From assembly GCF_000786695.1 (NCBI RefSeq), contig NZ_CP009962.1, forward strand, positions 5,208,001 to 5,272,000: a stretch of DNA of 64,000 nucleotides, in the 5' to 3' direction. Source of the DNA: Collimonas arenae. GTDB lineage: Bacteria > Pseudomonadota > Gammaproteobacteria > Burkholderiales > Burkholderiaceae_D. This document shows, in pieces, positions 37,919 to 48,511 of the stretch. Numbering within the stretch: the stretch's first letter is position 1; the number at the start of each line of letters is the position of its first letter. The notes below the pieces were generated by a model. That model did not search any database, was not told where the DNA came from, and saw nothing but the letters and a program-made list of their open reading frames with translations. A program made the position numbers and the translations under genes.

Positions 37919-38431
37919 TTAGATAGGACGATTGTCATCGCGATCGACTGCCCGCCGTTGCGGCGCGAGTAACAGCCACACCACGACCGGCCACAAAGCC
38001 ATGCTGACAAAACTCTCCGAGAAATACAGCCAGCCGGGAAACTTGCCGCTGACCGACATGCGGATCACCATTTGTATCAGTTGCGTAAACAGCATCAAAG
38101 GCAGCACATGCAAAGCCTGGACGCCAACCGAGAACCACAGTACACGGCGGTGGATCATGATCGCAAAATACGATAGCAACGTGTAGGCCAGTGCATTCTG
38201 GCCGAGCAGCGTGGCTTCATGCACATCCATTAACAAACCCATGCAAAAGGCGATGCCGATGCCGATCTTGCGCGGCTGGTGAATGCTCCAGAACACCAGA
38301 ACCAAGGCAACAAAGTCCGGCACTCCCGGCCATTGCCCCCACGGTAGCAAGTTAAGCAGAAATGCCAGCAGCAAGGTCATCGCGATAAACAGCGGATTGG
38401 CCGGCAACAAAATATAGTGGGGACGCATCAT
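37919..38431 (-). CDS. mreD: Rod shape-determining protein MreD
   Basis: 170 aa, about five hydrophobic segments. LLNLLPWGQWPGVPDFVALV and GIGIAFCMGLLMDVHEATLLGQNALA match MreD, an inner-membrane partner of MreC and the elongasome. Its ATG overlaps the mreC stop by four bases (ATGA), giving tight translational coupling. Confidence 0.95.
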   Translation of the reverse strand: MMRPHYILLPANPLFIAMTLLLAFLLNLLPWGQWPGVPDFVALVLVFWSIHQPRKIGIGIAFCMGLLMDVHEATLLGQNALAYTLLSYFAIMIHRRVLWFSVGVQALHVLPLMLFTQLIQMVIRMSVSGKFPGWLYFSESFVSMALWPVVVWLLLAPQRRAVDRDDNRPI

Positions 38432-39438
38432 TGGACACCAGCTCCCTGCGGATTTTTGCGAGCCGCTTCCGGGCTTTCTTTCACGGCATCTTTGGCGGCG
38501 GCTTCCCTGCTCTTGTCACGGGTGCTCTCGGTCAGACGACGCTTGCTGAGAATATCGGCCTTGTTGTTGGGGACGGCCGCTTCGTCGTCCGGACGCGCGA
38601 TCGGGTTCGGATCGACCAGCAGGATCAGTAGTTGCGTGTGTCTGTCGATACCCGCCACCGGCTCGCACACAATATGTGCGAACGCGTCGGCCGATTTGGT
38701 TTCGACTTGTATGACCTTGGCGACCGAAAGGCCGGCCGGATAGACGCCGTCAATGCCGGATGTCACCAGCAAGTCGCCCTTCTGGATATCGGCGTTGGAG
38801 GACATGAAACGAAGATCGAGGTAACCGGATTGGCCGCGGCCGTAGGCGACGCTACGCAGGCCATTGCGCAACACCTGCACCGGAATCGCCTGATCCTTGT
38901 CGGTCAGCAGCGTGACTTCGGAAGTAAATGGAAACACGCGCGTCACCTGGCCGACAATCCCCGCATCGTCGATCACCGGCTGGCCGGTAGCGACGCCGTG
39001 TTGCGAACCGCGGTCCATAATGACCTTACGGGCAAACTGGTCCCGCGCATCGTAGAGAATTTCGCTCATCACCGATTTCACCGGCAAACGCTGCTCGACG
39101 CCCAGCAATTTACGTAGTTGCGTATTCTCTGCCGCCAGCTGCTGCGCCTGCTGCAATTGCTGCGCCCGCTCGCCTTGCTTGCTGCGCAATTCCTGGTTTT
39201 CTTTTTCCACCGTCGACAACGATGAGAAATAATCGATCACTCTGTTGCTGGCATCACGCGGCATCAAAGCTACCATCTGCAACGGATAAAGTGCGGTACC
39301 GACAGCCTGCCGCAGCAGCAGCAATGCATGCATCTTTGAGTCGGCAATCAGCAGCGACAACGCCAGCAGCGTGCATATCACCGCCTTGGCGCGGGCTGAA
39401 GCGCCTTGCTTAAAGAGGGGTGGTGGACTGTATTCCAT
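38428..39438 (-). CDS. mreC: Rod shape-determining protein MreC
   Basis: 336 aa, one N-terminal transmembrane helix, a coiled coil (about residues 70-105, ENQELRSKQGERAQQLQQAQ) and the MreC beta domain (VTRVFPFTSEVTLLTDKDQAIPVQ). The C-terminus is charged and Ala/Lys-rich. It links cytoplasmic MreB to periplasmic synthases. It is separated from mreB by 328 bp holding a structured repeat, an unusually long gap inside this operon. Confidence 0.95.
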   Translation of the reverse strand: MEYSPPPLFKQGASARAKAVICTLLALSLLIADSKMHALLLLRQAVGTALYPLQMVALMPRDASNRVIDYFSSLSTVEKENQELRSKQGERAQQLQQAQQLAAENTQLRKLLGVEQRLPVKSVMSEILYDARDQFARKVIMDRGSQHGVATGQPVIDDAGIVGQVTRVFPFTSEVTLLTDKDQAIPVQVLRNGLRSVAYGRGQSGYLDLRFMSSNADIQKGDLLVTSGIDGVYPAGLSVAKVIQVETKSADAFAHIVCEPVAGIDRHTQLLILLVDPNPIARPDDEAAVPNNKADILSKRRLTESTRDKSREAAAKDAVKESPEAARKNPQGAGVQ

Positions 39439-39528
39439 CAGTAATGGACAGATTCGGTATGGTCAGTGATGGCCGGAACAGCTGCATGAACGCTGTTACC
39501 GCAGATACAACAATGGGTCGCATGGCTT

Positions 39529-39690
39529 AGTGTGATGCTTCGCAAATGATGAAACCCCATAAGCGCTGCCTTTTTGCGCCAAGTGTCGTTGCAAATCCTC
39601 GCGATAGATACACTATCGCTCCGGTTCGCGCCTAGCCTGACACAAAAATTCACCACTTCTGGGGCTCCACCATTCACGAAGTACCACACT
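39529..39690 (-). repeat. Structured repeat copy A (mreB-mreC spacer)
   Basis: This fills most of the 328-bp spacer. Read on the minus strand it begins AGTGTGGTACTTCGTGAATG and ends with a complementary arm ending GCATCACACT; the arms pair over about 50 nt. The core CAGGCTAGGCGCG is followed by the hairpin GCGATAG-TGTAT-CTATCGC and GAGGAT. It lies 76 bp after mreB and 90 bp before mreC, with its core in the same direction as the operon. It shares core and layout with the four other copies in the window. An 83-codon frame across it is not thought to be a gene. Confidence 0.8.
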
Positions 39691-39766
39691 GTGCACCGAC
39701 CCGGTTGCCGTTACCCACCCTCACGATCAAGCAAAAGAGGTTGGGTAAGCGTCGCATCAGCCTGGA

Positions 39767-40840
<1,074 letters not shown>

Positions 40841-41057
40841 TTAAACGTTTTTTAGGGGGGTGTCTAGTATCCCGCGCATGGTAAAGATCTATTACCTGCC
40901 GCATGGACGCAACATTCTACCTTATAATTTGACTCAACTTAGGGCGTATAGCGCTCAAAATGCTTGCTTTTTACAAAAATCCGAGAAGTTTTTTGCAAGC
41001 AAAGCCTTTATTTTTTAACCACACTTGCAGCCGCGCCTCGAAGCGCGAACGAAAATC

Positions 41058-41360
41058 ATGTCATTAGCCCTTTCCGACGTTAAGCGCATTGCCAATTTAG
41101 CACGCCTTGAACTCACCGAAGACCAGGCCGCTTCCACGCTGGACAAGCTCAACGGTATTTTTTCCCTGGTGGAACAGATGCGCGCGGTAGACACCACCGG
41201 CATCGAACCGCTGAGCCACCCGATTGCAGCGATTCGCCAGGATCTTTCCTTGCGTTTGCGCGACGATGAAGTGACCGAGCCGAATCGGCGCGAGGAGTAT
41301 CAAAAAGTCGCTCCGGCAACCGAAGATGGCCTGTATCTGGTGCCTAAGGTAATCGAATAA
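41058..41360 (+). CDS. gatC: Asp-tRNA(Asn)/Glu-tRNA(Gln) amidotransferase subunit C
   Basis: 100 aa from the ATG at 41058; an upstream ATG at 41025 gives an extra 11 residues unlike the family. [19 protein letters not shown] and [20 protein letters not shown] are typical GatC. It stabilises GatA and helps form the GatCAB complex, which converts Glu-tRNA(Gln) or Asp-tRNA(Asn) to the amide. Confidence 0.95.
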   Translation: MSLALSDVKRIANLARLELTEDQAASTLDKLNGIFSLVEQMRAVDTTGIEPLSHPIAAIRQDLSLRLRDDEVTEPNRREEYQKVAPATEDGLYLVPKVIE

Positions 41361-41451
41361 ATCATTTCGCGCTTGCTTGCACCGATGTGCAAGCGACTGA
41401 TGGCCCGAAATCTGCAGGCCTGTTCCGCAAAGTTAATCGTTAAAAGTACTC

Positions 41452-42918
41452 ATGCATACCAAAACACTCAAGCAATTGTCAGTGCTGCTGCACGAAAAGA
41501 AAATTTCCGCCGAGGAACTGGCGCAGCTGTATCTGGCCCGGATCCAGCAAAGCGATCTGAACGCCTTCCTGCATGTCGACCAGGACCTGACGCTGCAACA
41601 GGCGCGCGCCGCCGACCAGCGCCTGGCACAAAACGATACAACGCCGCTGACCGGCGTGCCGATCGCCCACAAGGATATTTTTGTGACGCGCGGCTGGCGC
41701 GCCACCGCCGGGTCAAAGATGCTGGAAAACTATACCAGCCCGTTCGATGCAACCGTCGTCGAACACTTCAACAACGCCGGCATGGTCAACCTCGGCAAGC
41801 TGAATTGCGACGAGTTCGCAATGGGTTCGTCAAACGAAAATTCCTATTTCGGCGCGGTCAAAAATCCGTGGGACAAGACCGCGATTCCTGGCGGTTCCTC
41901 TGGCGGTTCCGCCGCGGCGGTGGCCGCGCGCCTGACGCCGGCCGCTACCGCAACCGATACCGGCGGCTCGATCCGTCAACCGGCTTCGTTATGTGGCGTG
42001 ACCGGCATCAAGCCGACTTACGGCAGCGTCTCGCGTTTCGGCATGATCGCCTTCGCCTCGTCGCTGGACCAGGCGGGACCGATTGCCCAGACTGCCGAAG
42101 ATTGCGCGCTGCTGCTGAACGCCATGACTGGTTTCGACCCGCGCGATTCGACCAGCCTGGAACGCAACAAGGAAGATTTCAGCCGCGACCTGGACAAGGA
42201 CCTGAAAGGTTTGCGCATCGGTATCCCGCGCGAATATTTCAGCACCGGTCTGTCGCCTGATGTTGAGCAGGCGGTGCGCGCAGCGTTGACCGAATACGAA
42301 AAACTGGGCGCAACGCTGGTTGATATTTCTCTGCCGAAAACCGAACTGTCGATCCCGGTCTATTACGTGATCGCACCGGCCGAAGCGTCGTCTAACCTGA
42401 GCCGCTTCGACGGCGTCCGCTACGGTCACCGTGCTGCCGATTACAAAGACCTGGCAGACATGTACAAGAAGTCGCGTGCAGAAGGTTTCGGCGAAGAAGT
42501 GAAGCGCCGCATCCTGGTCGGCGCCTATGTGCTGTCGCACGGATATTACGACGCCTACTATCTGCAGGCGCAAAAAATCCGCCGCCTGATCGCTCAGGAT
42601 TTCCAGAACGCGCTGAGTGGCCCGAATCGTCAATGCGACGTCATCATGGGACCGGTATCGCCGACCGTGGCATGGGACTTGGGCGCCAAGGCCAACGATC
42701 CGGTGGCCAACTACCTGGCGGATATTTATACGTTGTCGACCAGTCTGGCTGGCTTGCCTGGCATGTCGATACCGTGCGGTTTCGGTCAGGGCGAAAAGAA
42801 CGCCCGGCGTCCGGTCGGACTGCAAATCATCGGCAATTACTATGACGAAGCCAAGCTGCTGAACGTGGCCCACCAGTTCCAGCGCGTCACCGACTGGCAT
42901 CTGCGTACGCCAGACTAA
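41452..42918 (+). CDS. gatA: Asp-tRNA(Asn)/Glu-tRNA(Gln) amidotransferase subunit A
   Basis: 488 aa amidase-signature enzyme. The Ser-cisSer-Lys triad is in [13 protein letters not shown] (Lys), [16 protein letters not shown] and [15 protein letters not shown] (catalytic Ser). It liberates ammonia from glutamine for GatB. The next gene's ATG follows its TAA directly. Confidence 0.97.
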   Translation: MHTKTLKQLSVLLHEKKISAEELAQLYLARIQQSDLNAFLHVDQDLTLQQARAADQRLAQNDTTPLTGVPIAHKDIFVTRGWRATAGSKMLENYTSPFDATVVEHFNNAGMVNLGKLNCDEFAMGSSNENSYFGAVKNPWDKTAIPGGSSGGSAAAVAARLTPAATATDTGGSIRQPASLCGVTGIKPTYGSVSRFGMIAFASSLDQAGPIAQTAEDCALLLNAMTGFDPRDSTSLERNKEDFSRDLDKDLKGLRIGIPREYFSTGLSPDVEQAVRAALTEYEKLGATLVDISLPKTELSIPVYYVIAPAEASSNLSRFDGVRYGHRAADYKDLADMYKKSRAEGFGEEVKRRILVGAYVLSHGYYDAYYLQAQKIRRLIAQDFQNALSGPNRQCDVIMGPVSPTVAWDLGAKANDPVANYLADIYTLSTSLAGLPGMSIPCGFGQGEKNARRPVGLQIIGNYYDEAKLLNVAHQFQRVTDWHLRTPD

Positions 42919-43464
42919 ATGCGCCGCGCCATGTCTTCGATCATGCGTCATTGCTCCGCTCGCTGCAGCAGATTGCCGGCGTTGGCGCTGCTGGCTCTGA
43001 GCACGGCCTTGTTAGCGCCAGTCAGCCACGCGCAACAGTTGCAGACCAAGTTCGGCTGCAACATGACGCGCGATGAAGATGGCGAAAAAGTGATTTACGG
43101 CGACACCGGCGAATTCAGGTTGAATGGCGACCGCATCGAAGCACTGCGCTGGGAATCGGCGCTATACCGGCCGACCCACGGTTTCGAATGCAGTATCGAC
43201 ACCGGCGACGACCCGCAAGCCGAAGTCGCGCAAGACGGCAAGAAAGACAACTGGCGCATCACCTTGAAAGATCCTGCCGCGGCACGCCAACAACGCGGCT
43301 ACGATTTTTTCAATCACGGCATGAATTGCAGTATCCGTCTGCAGCGCGACGGCGACAAACTGCACGTGATACCCAGCTGTCCGGCGCTGTGCGGCTCAAG
43401 AGGAAATTTTACGGAACTCTCGGTCAATTTAAAAACCGGCGAGTGTAGTTACCAAGACAAATAA
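42919..43464 (+). CDS. Secreted Cys-rich protein of unknown function between gatA and gatB
   Basis: 181 aa. A basic N-terminus and hydrophobic stretch ([21 protein letters not shown]) form a signal peptide. The mature part has six Cys (in [26 protein letters not shown] and GECSYQ), enough for three disulfides, suggesting a folded periplasmic or outer-membrane-associated domain. I recognise no family. It starts immediately after the gatA stop (TAAATG) and ends 10 bp before gatB, so it is cotranscribed with tRNA amidation genes although it is exported. ATGs at codons 5 and 9 are alternative starts. Confidence 0.8.
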   Translation: MRRAMSSIMRHCSARCSRLPALALLALSTALLAPVSHAQQLQTKFGCNMTRDEDGEKVIYGDTGEFRLNGDRIEALRWESALYRPTHGFECSIDTGDDPQAEVAQDGKKDNWRITLKDPAAARQQRGYDFFNHGMNCSIRLQRDGDKLHVIPSCPALCGSRGNFTELSVNLKTGECSYQDK

Positions 43465-43474
43465 GGAAATTATT

Positions 43475-44935
43475 ATGCAGTGGGAAGTCGTGATCGGTCT
43501 GGAAACGCATACGCAACTCTCGACCAAGTCAAAAATATTCAGCGGCGCTTCGACCCAGTTCGGCGCCGAAGCCAACACGCAAGCTAGCCCGGTCGACCTG
43601 GCGCTGCCTGGCGTACTGCCGGTACTCAATCGCGGTGCGGTAGAACGCGCAATCCAGTTCGGCCTGGCAGTGAATGCAACGATTGCCCCACAATCGGTTT
43701 TTGCGCGTAAAAACTATTTCTATCCCGATCTGCCGAAGGGCTATCAGATCAGCCAGTTTGAAATCCCGGTGGTCCAGGGCGGCAAGGTCTCCTTCATGCT
43801 GGAAAAAGACGGCAAGAGCGAACTGCGTACCGTGCAGCTGACGCGCGCCCATCTGGAAGAAGACGCCGGAAAATCGCTGCATGAAGACTATCAAGGCATG
43901 AGCGGCATCGACCTCAATCGCGCCGGTACGCCGCTGCTGGAAATCGTGACCGAACCCGACATGCGCAGCGCCGCCGAAGCGGTGGCTTATGCCAAGGCAC
44001 TGCACTCGCTGGTGATGTGGCTGGGGATTTGCGACGGCAACATGCAGGAAGGCTCTTTCCGCTGCGACGCCAACGTCTCGGTGCGCCCGGTCGGCCAGGC
44101 GGCCTACGGCACCCGCAGTGAAATCAAGAACCTTAACTCCTTCCGCTTCCTGGAAGAAGCGATCAACTACGAAGTTCGCCGCCAGATCGAAGTGATCGAA
44201 GACGGCGGCAAAGTGGTGCAGGAAACGCGCCTGTACGATCCGGACAAAAAAGAAACCCGCTCGATGCGCAGCAAGGAAGATTCGCAGGATTACCGCTACT
44301 TCCCGGATCCGGATTTGCCGCCGCTGGCGATCGCTGCGGAATGGGTAGAGCGCGTACGCGCCACCATGCCGGAACTGCCGGACGCCATGCGTGAACGTTT
44401 CGTGCGCGAGTTTGGTCTGTCGGAATACGATGCCGCCGTGCTGACCCAGTCGAAAGCCATGGCCGGTTATTTTGAAGCGGTTACGGTCAAGGCCGGCAAG
44501 GAACAAGCCAAGCCTGCCGCCAACTGGCTGATGGGCGACCTGTCGTCAGCATTGAACCGGGAAAACGTCGATGTCGCGCAGGCGCCTGTCAGCGCTGTGC
44601 AGCTGGCCGTGCTGTTGCAGCGGATTGCCGATGGCACCATCTCCAACAAGATCGCCAAGGAAGTATTCGGCGCGATGTGGGAAGCAAAATCCGCAGAAGA
44701 AAATCTGGCTGACGAGATTATCGAAAGCAAGGGCCTGAAACAGATTTCCGACAGCGACGCATTGGAAAAAATCATCGATGAGGTGTTGGCGGCCAACGCC
44801 AAGTCTGTCGAAGAATTCCGCGCCGGTAAGGAAAAAGCCTTTAACGCCTTGATCGGCCAGGCCATGAAAGCCACCAAGGGCAAGGCCAACCCGGCCCAAC
44901 TGACTGAGCTGTTGAAACAAAAACTGACTGCTTAA
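43475..44935 (+). CDS. gatB: Asp-tRNA(Asn)/Glu-tRNA(Gln) amidotransferase subunit B
   Basis: 486 aa. [35 protein letters not shown] and the C-terminal YqeY-like domain ending [11 protein letters not shown] define GatB. It phosphorylates the tRNA-bound Glu or Asp and amidates it with ammonia from GatA. AAGGAA lies 6-9 nt before the ATG. A terminator follows. Confidence 0.97.
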   Translation: MQWEVVIGLETHTQLSTKSKIFSGASTQFGAEANTQASPVDLALPGVLPVLNRGAVERAIQFGLAVNATIAPQSVFARKNYFYPDLPKGYQISQFEIPVVQGGKVSFMLEKDGKSELRTVQLTRAHLEEDAGKSLHEDYQGMSGIDLNRAGTPLLEIVTEPDMRSAAEAVAYAKALHSLVMWLGICDGNMQEGSFRCDANVSVRPVGQAAYGTRSEIKNLNSFRFLEEAINYEVRRQIEVIEDGGKVVQETRLYDPDKKETRSMRSKEDSQDYRYFPDPDLPPLAIAAEWVERVRATMPELPDAMRERFVREFGLSEYDAAVLTQSKAMAGYFEAVTVKAGKEQAKPAANWLMGDLSSALNRENVDVAQAPVSAVQLAVLLQRIADGTISNKIAKEVFGAMWEAKSAEENLADEIIESKGLKQISDSDALEKIIDEVLAANAKSVEEFRAGKEKAFNALIGQAMKATKGKANPAQLTELLKQKLTA

Positions 44936-44949
44936 AAGCAGGCTCAAAA

Positions 44950-44978
44950 AAAACGGCTGGCGCTCTGCCAGCCGTTTT
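44950..44978. terminator. Bidirectional terminator between gatB and the DUF4124 gene
   Basis: AAAACGGCTGGC / GCCAGCCGTTTT, a perfect 12-bp stem with loop GCTCT. An A run precedes it and T's follow, so it can end both convergent genes. Confidence 0.92.
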
Positions 44979-44997
44979 GCTTTCTGCTGCACCGTGC

Positions 44998-45657
44998 TTA
45001 GCGCGATGCCTGTGCTTCCGCCGCCGCGGTGGCCAACTCCCGATAGTGCTTGAGAGTTTCATCGAACTTGCCGTTGATACGGGCCAATTCGGCCTGATGA
45101 TCCGCCATGTTTTTCTGGTTATAGGCGATGTCGCGGTTGGCTCCTTCGATCTTGTTGCGTAAGTTCAACGGCAAGGTTTTTTTGCGCTTGTAAAACTCGG
45201 CTTCGGTATTGGCCGCTTTCAGCTGGTTCTGGGCGTCGTCGATGCCGATCTGGTCGCGCTTGATCAGATCCTGCGACAAGGACAGGTAATAGCGGCGCGA
45301 CGATTCGATGTCTGCCTCGCTACGATAGCGCGCCAACAAAGCACGGTCCTGCTGGCGCCGCTGCTCTTCCGCAGCCGCGTCGGTCCTGCGTTTTTCATCC
45401 AGGATATCCTGCTGGCGTCGTTGTTCGGCGGTCAGCGGCGCCGGGATTTCGCGCTTGACTACTCCCGCCTTTGATAACTCCACAATCTTGCGATCGGCGC
45501 ATTCCGGCATCTGATGATCGCCGGTCACGGTACGACCGGCTGCATCCTTGCAGGTATAAATCTGGCCGTGCGCCAGGATTGGCAGCAAAGGCAACAAGCC
45601 CGCTACGCTGAAAACCAAGGTTCGCTTAAGAGTTAGTACAATCCGCTTCATTCCCAT
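44998..45657 (-). CDS. DUF4124 domain secreted protein with coiled coil
   Basis: About 219 aa. A signal peptide (LVFSVAGLLPLLPILAHGQ) is followed by a DUF4124 motif, IYTCKDAAGRTVTGDHQMPEC, and then a long charged helix rich in Gln, Arg and Lys that probably forms a coiled coil (about residues 80-215). DUF4124 proteins are periplasmic and of unknown role. The start is set at MGMKRIVLT (45657); ATGs three codons up or two down are possible. The frame upstream runs through a 9-bp tandem repeat encoding Pro-His-Val units, which I take to be leader DNA, not protein. Confidence 0.75.
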   Translation of the reverse strand: MGMKRIVLTLKRTLVFSVAGLLPLLPILAHGQIYTCKDAAGRTVTGDHQMPECADRKIVELSKAGVVKREIPAPLTAEQRRQQDILDEKRRTDAAAEEQRRQQDRALLARYRSEADIESSRRYYLSLSQDLIKRDQIGIDDAQNQLKAANTEAEFYKRKKTLPLNLRNKIEGANRDIAYNQKNMADHQAELARINGKFDETLKHYRELATAAAEAQASR

Positions 45658-45711
45658 CATCCACGACAAATGTCGACACACAACACGTTGCAATCCTGCG
45701 CGCGGCAAAAG

Positions 45712-45763
45712 CGGCACATGCGGCACATGCGGCACATGCGGCACATGCGGCACATGCGGCACA
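45712..45763. repeat. 9-bp tandem repeat upstream of the DUF4124 gene
   Basis: CGGCACATG occurs five full times (45712-45756) and once in part. It lies 55 bp upstream of the DUF4124 start and 46 bp downstream of the pyrE stop, both on the minus strand. Perfect units suggest recent expansion and possible copy-number variation. Confidence 0.92.
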
Positions 45764-45808
45764 AACAGCGCAATGGCAACGGCTCGTGCGTCAACACAAG
45801 CCTTGCAA

Positions 45809-46474
45809 TCATGCTACGCCGTAGCGCTCCCGGTAAGCAGCGACCGCAGCCTGGTAACGGTTCAGCTCAGCATCGGCGCCTGCGCCGGAAATATATTCCA
45901 GCAAGTCGTTCAGGTTGCCGATTGAAATGACCGGCATGCCATACGCTTGCGTCACTTCTTCTACTGCGGAATTGGCCGATAAGGCGTCATCCTTGCCGGA
46001 ACGCTCCATCCGGTCCAGCGCGATCACTACCGCACAAGGCGTAGCGCCGGCGGCGCGGATCATCTCGACCGATTCCCGGACTGACGTCCCGGCTGAAATC
46101 ACGTCATCGATAATCAGCACCCGGCCCTTCAATGGCCCGCCGACGATATTGCCGCCTTCGCCGTGATCCTTGGCTTCCTTGCGGTTGTAGGCAAACGACA
46201 CATTGCGCCCTTGCGCCGCCAATGCCACCGCAGTTGCCGAAGCCAGCGTAATACCTTTGTAGGCCGGCCCGAACAGCATGTCAAACTGCAAACCCGAATC
46301 AATCAGGGTACGTGCATAGAATTGCGCCAGCTGGCCCAGGGCGGCACCCTCGTTAAACATGCCCGCATTGAAGAAATACGGCGAGGTGCGACCTGCCTTG
46401 GTGACAAACTCGCCGAACTTCAGCACTCCGGCCTTCACCGCAAATTCAATAAATTGTTGACGTAAATTGTTCAA
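45809..46474 (-). CDS. pyrE: Orotate phosphoribosyltransferase
   Basis: 221 aa. The PRPP-binding motif [16 protein letters not shown] and [20 protein letters not shown] are diagnostic, as is [20 protein letters not shown]. It makes orotidine monophosphate from orotate and PRPP in pyrimidine synthesis. Divergent from exoA, with 233 bp between the starts. Confidence 0.96.
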   Translation of the reverse strand: MNNLRQQFIEFAVKAGVLKFGEFVTKAGRTSPYFFNAGMFNEGAALGQLAQFYARTLIDSGLQFDMLFGPAYKGITLASATAVALAAQGRNVSFAYNRKEAKDHGEGGNIVGGPLKGRVLIIDDVISAGTSVRESVEMIRAAGATPCAVVIALDRMERSGKDDALSANSAVEEVTQAYGMPVISIGNLNDLLEYISGAGADAELNRYQAAVAAYRERYGVA

Positions 46475-46707
46475 AATGCACTCCAGACGGTTGATGCTGA
46501 CAAATTTTGTCGCTATTTATAAACCAAAAGCGACACCAGACCGCCATTTTAAATGGAGTTCACCTGCTACACAGCAGTAAGTGCAAACAACGTGCCTGCC
46601 ATGTCAAGGTTTGCGTACAGGGTTGTCTGCACGCGCGGGCTGCGCTTCGGTTATCCTTGGCATCTGACCGGGCATTACTTATTCTTAATTTTTTATCAAC
46701 GACAAAC

Positions 46708-47475
46708 ATGCCAAGAATTATTTCCGCCAATCTCAACGGTATCCGTTCCGCAGCCAGAAAAGGCTTCTTCGAGTGGCTGACCAAACAGTCCGCCGATTTC
46801 ATCTGCGTCCAGGAGCTAAAAGCGCAAGCCGCCGACATGACGCCGGAATTCCTCACACCGGAAGGTTACGTAGGGCATTTTCATTACGCCGAAAAGAAGG
46901 GTTATTCGGGCGTCGGTTTGTATAGCAAGCGCAAGCCGAACGCGGTCAGGATAGGTTTCGGCAACCCGGAATTCGATGCCGAAGGCCGTTATGTGGAGTG
47001 CGATTTCGGTGATTTGACGGTCATTTCGTTGTACTGCCCGTCCGGATCATCCAGCGAAGAACGGCAAATCGCCAAGTTCCGCTTCATGGAAGCGTTCTTG
47101 CCGCATCTGCAAGAACTGAAGGCCAGCGGCCGTGAAGTGGTGATTTGCGGCGACTGGAATATCGCGCATCAGGAGCGCGACCTGAAAAACTGGAAGGGTA
47201 ACAAGAAGAATTCCGGCTTCCTGCCGGAAGAACGCGCCTGGCTCACCCAGCTGTTTGATGAAGTCGGCCTGGTCGACGTTTTCCGCAAAGTCGACCAGCG
47301 CGAAGAACAATACACCTGGTGGAGCAACCGCGGCCAAGCCTGGGCCAAGAACGTCGGCTGGCGTATCGATTACCACATCTCCACGCCCGGCATCGCCGCC
47401 AACGCCCACGCGGTCGCCATTTACAAAGACGAGCGCTTCTCGGACCATGCACCGCTGACGATCGATTATTCCTGA
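46708..47475 (+). CDS. exoA: Exodeoxyribonuclease III (AP endonuclease)
   Basis: 255 aa. MPRIISANLNGIRSAARKGF, CVQELKAQ (metal Glu), VICGDWNIAH (Asp/Asn) and RFSDHAPLTIDY (catalytic His) define the ExoIII/APE1 family. It cuts at abasic sites and removes 3' blocking groups. The start at 46708 is conserved; the longer frame from 46507 is not. A structured repeat begins 28 bp after the stop. Confidence 0.96.
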   Translation: MPRIISANLNGIRSAARKGFFEWLTKQSADFICVQELKAQAADMTPEFLTPEGYVGHFHYAEKKGYSGVGLYSKRKPNAVRIGFGNPEFDAEGRYVECDFGDLTVISLYCPSGSSSEERQIAKFRFMEAFLPHLQELKASGREVVICGDWNIAHQERDLKNWKGNKKNSGFLPEERAWLTQLFDEVGLVDVFRKVDQREEQYTWWSNRGQAWAKNVGWRIDYHISTPGIAANAHAVAIYKDERFSDHAPLTIDYS

Positions 47476-47503
47476 TTCGTCCTGTTTTTCTCGACGGCAG
47501 CGC

Positions 47504-47749
47504 TAGGGCCTGTTGACGTATGATTTGGGAGTGCGAACGCGCGGCAGGCGTTGCAGGCCTAGGCGCGACGACGCGACGTACTATGCTACGGCAAGGATGC
47601 GGATGGCCGCCCCAAGTAACAACGGCATGCGACGCCTGCGGCCGTTCCCGGATGGTTCAAGCCAAAATGTGAGCTAGCTGCGTTGCATGGCTTGCCACCA
47701 CACATTTTGGCTTGAACGCATCTCCCAAATCATACGTCAACAGGCCCTA
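47504..47749 (+). repeat. Structured repeat copy B, with 28-bp perfect terminal inverted repeats
   Basis: A 246-bp element between exoA and the amidotransferase gene. Its ends, TAGGGCCTGTTGACG... and ...CGTCAACAGGCCCTA, are perfect inverted repeats of 28 bp. The core GGCCTAGGCGCG with GACGACGCGACGTACTATG follows the left arm. A second nested inverted repeat of 17 bp (GTTCAAGCCAAAATGTG with its complement) occupies the right half, around 47656-47724. The right terminal CTA supplies the stop codon of the convergent amidotransferase gene. Confidence 0.88.
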
Positions 47750-48511
47750 GACCGGCTGGCCGTCGACGAACACGATCAGTTCGCCCTCGCCGAACTTGGT
47801 CCACACCTCGTTGGTCGTCAGCGGTTCGGTGACAATCACCGCGACCCGGTCTTGCGGCGTTGTTACTTGCGAGAAATCGACGCTCACGTCTTCGTCCGAC
47901 AGATGGGCTTCGGCAAACGGGAACTGGCGCACGATGTAATACAGATTGGTCGAGCAATGCGTAAACAACGCCGAGCCATCCGAGAGCATCATGTTGAATG
48001 TGCCATGCGCTGCGATTTCGCTGGTCAGTTCGCGCAACGCAGCGGTCAGCTCGGCCTGCGACGGCGCACTGTCGCCGAAACGCTGACGCAGTTGCTGCAG
48101 CAGGTAACAGAACGCCAGTTCGCTGTCCGTATTGCCGACTGGACGGTACGGCCCGTTGAGGCGCGGCGCGAATTCCTTCAGATCGCCGTTATGGGCAAAA
48201 ACCCAGTAACGGCCCCATAACTCCCGTACGAACGGATGGCAGTTTTCCAGCGCGACCTGGCCTTGGGTGGCTTTGCGAATATGCGCGATGACATTTTTCG
48301 ACTTGATCGGGCAGCGCCGGATCAACTCCGCTACCGGCGACGCGATTGCCGCCTGGTAATCGACAAAATGGCGCACGCCGCTGCCTTCAAAAAAGGCAAT
48401 GCCCCAGCCGTCGCTGTGATGATCGGTCTGGCCACCGCGTGTGGCGAAGCCGGTAAAACTGAACACAATGTCGGTCGGCACATTGCAGTTCATTCCAAGT
48501 AACTGACACAT
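47747..48511 (-). CDS. Class II glutamine amidotransferase (YafJ-like)
   Basis: 254 aa. Cys2 after the initiator Met (MCQLLGMNCN) is the N-terminal nucleophile; SDGWGIAFFEG, RKATQGQVALENCHPF, FAHNGDLKEF and GNTDSELAF build the glutaminase site. There is no synthetase domain, so it resembles YafJ-type stand-alone glutaminases of unknown acceptor. The stop codon TAG is the terminal TAG of repeat copy B, so the gene end was set by, or adapted to, the element. Confidence 0.9.
   Translation of the reverse strand: MCQLLGMNCNVPTDIVFSFTGFATRGGQTDHHSDGWGIAFFEGSGVRHFVDYQAAIASPVAELIRRCPIKSKNVIAHIRKATQGQVALENCHPFVRELWGRYWVFAHNGDLKEFAPRLNGPYRPVGNTDSELAFCYLLQQLRQRFGDSAPSQAELTAALRELTSEIAAHGTFNMMLSDGSALFTHCSTNLYYIVRQFPFAEAHLSDEDVSVDFSQVTTPQDRVAVIVTEPLTTNEVWTKFGEGELIVFVDGQPV

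Noticed and set aside
39438..39689. 83-codon frame between mreB and mreC
   Set aside because: It coincides with the long inverted repeat of copy A and the spacer after it. Its composition follows the palindrome and no ribosome site or family likeness was seen.
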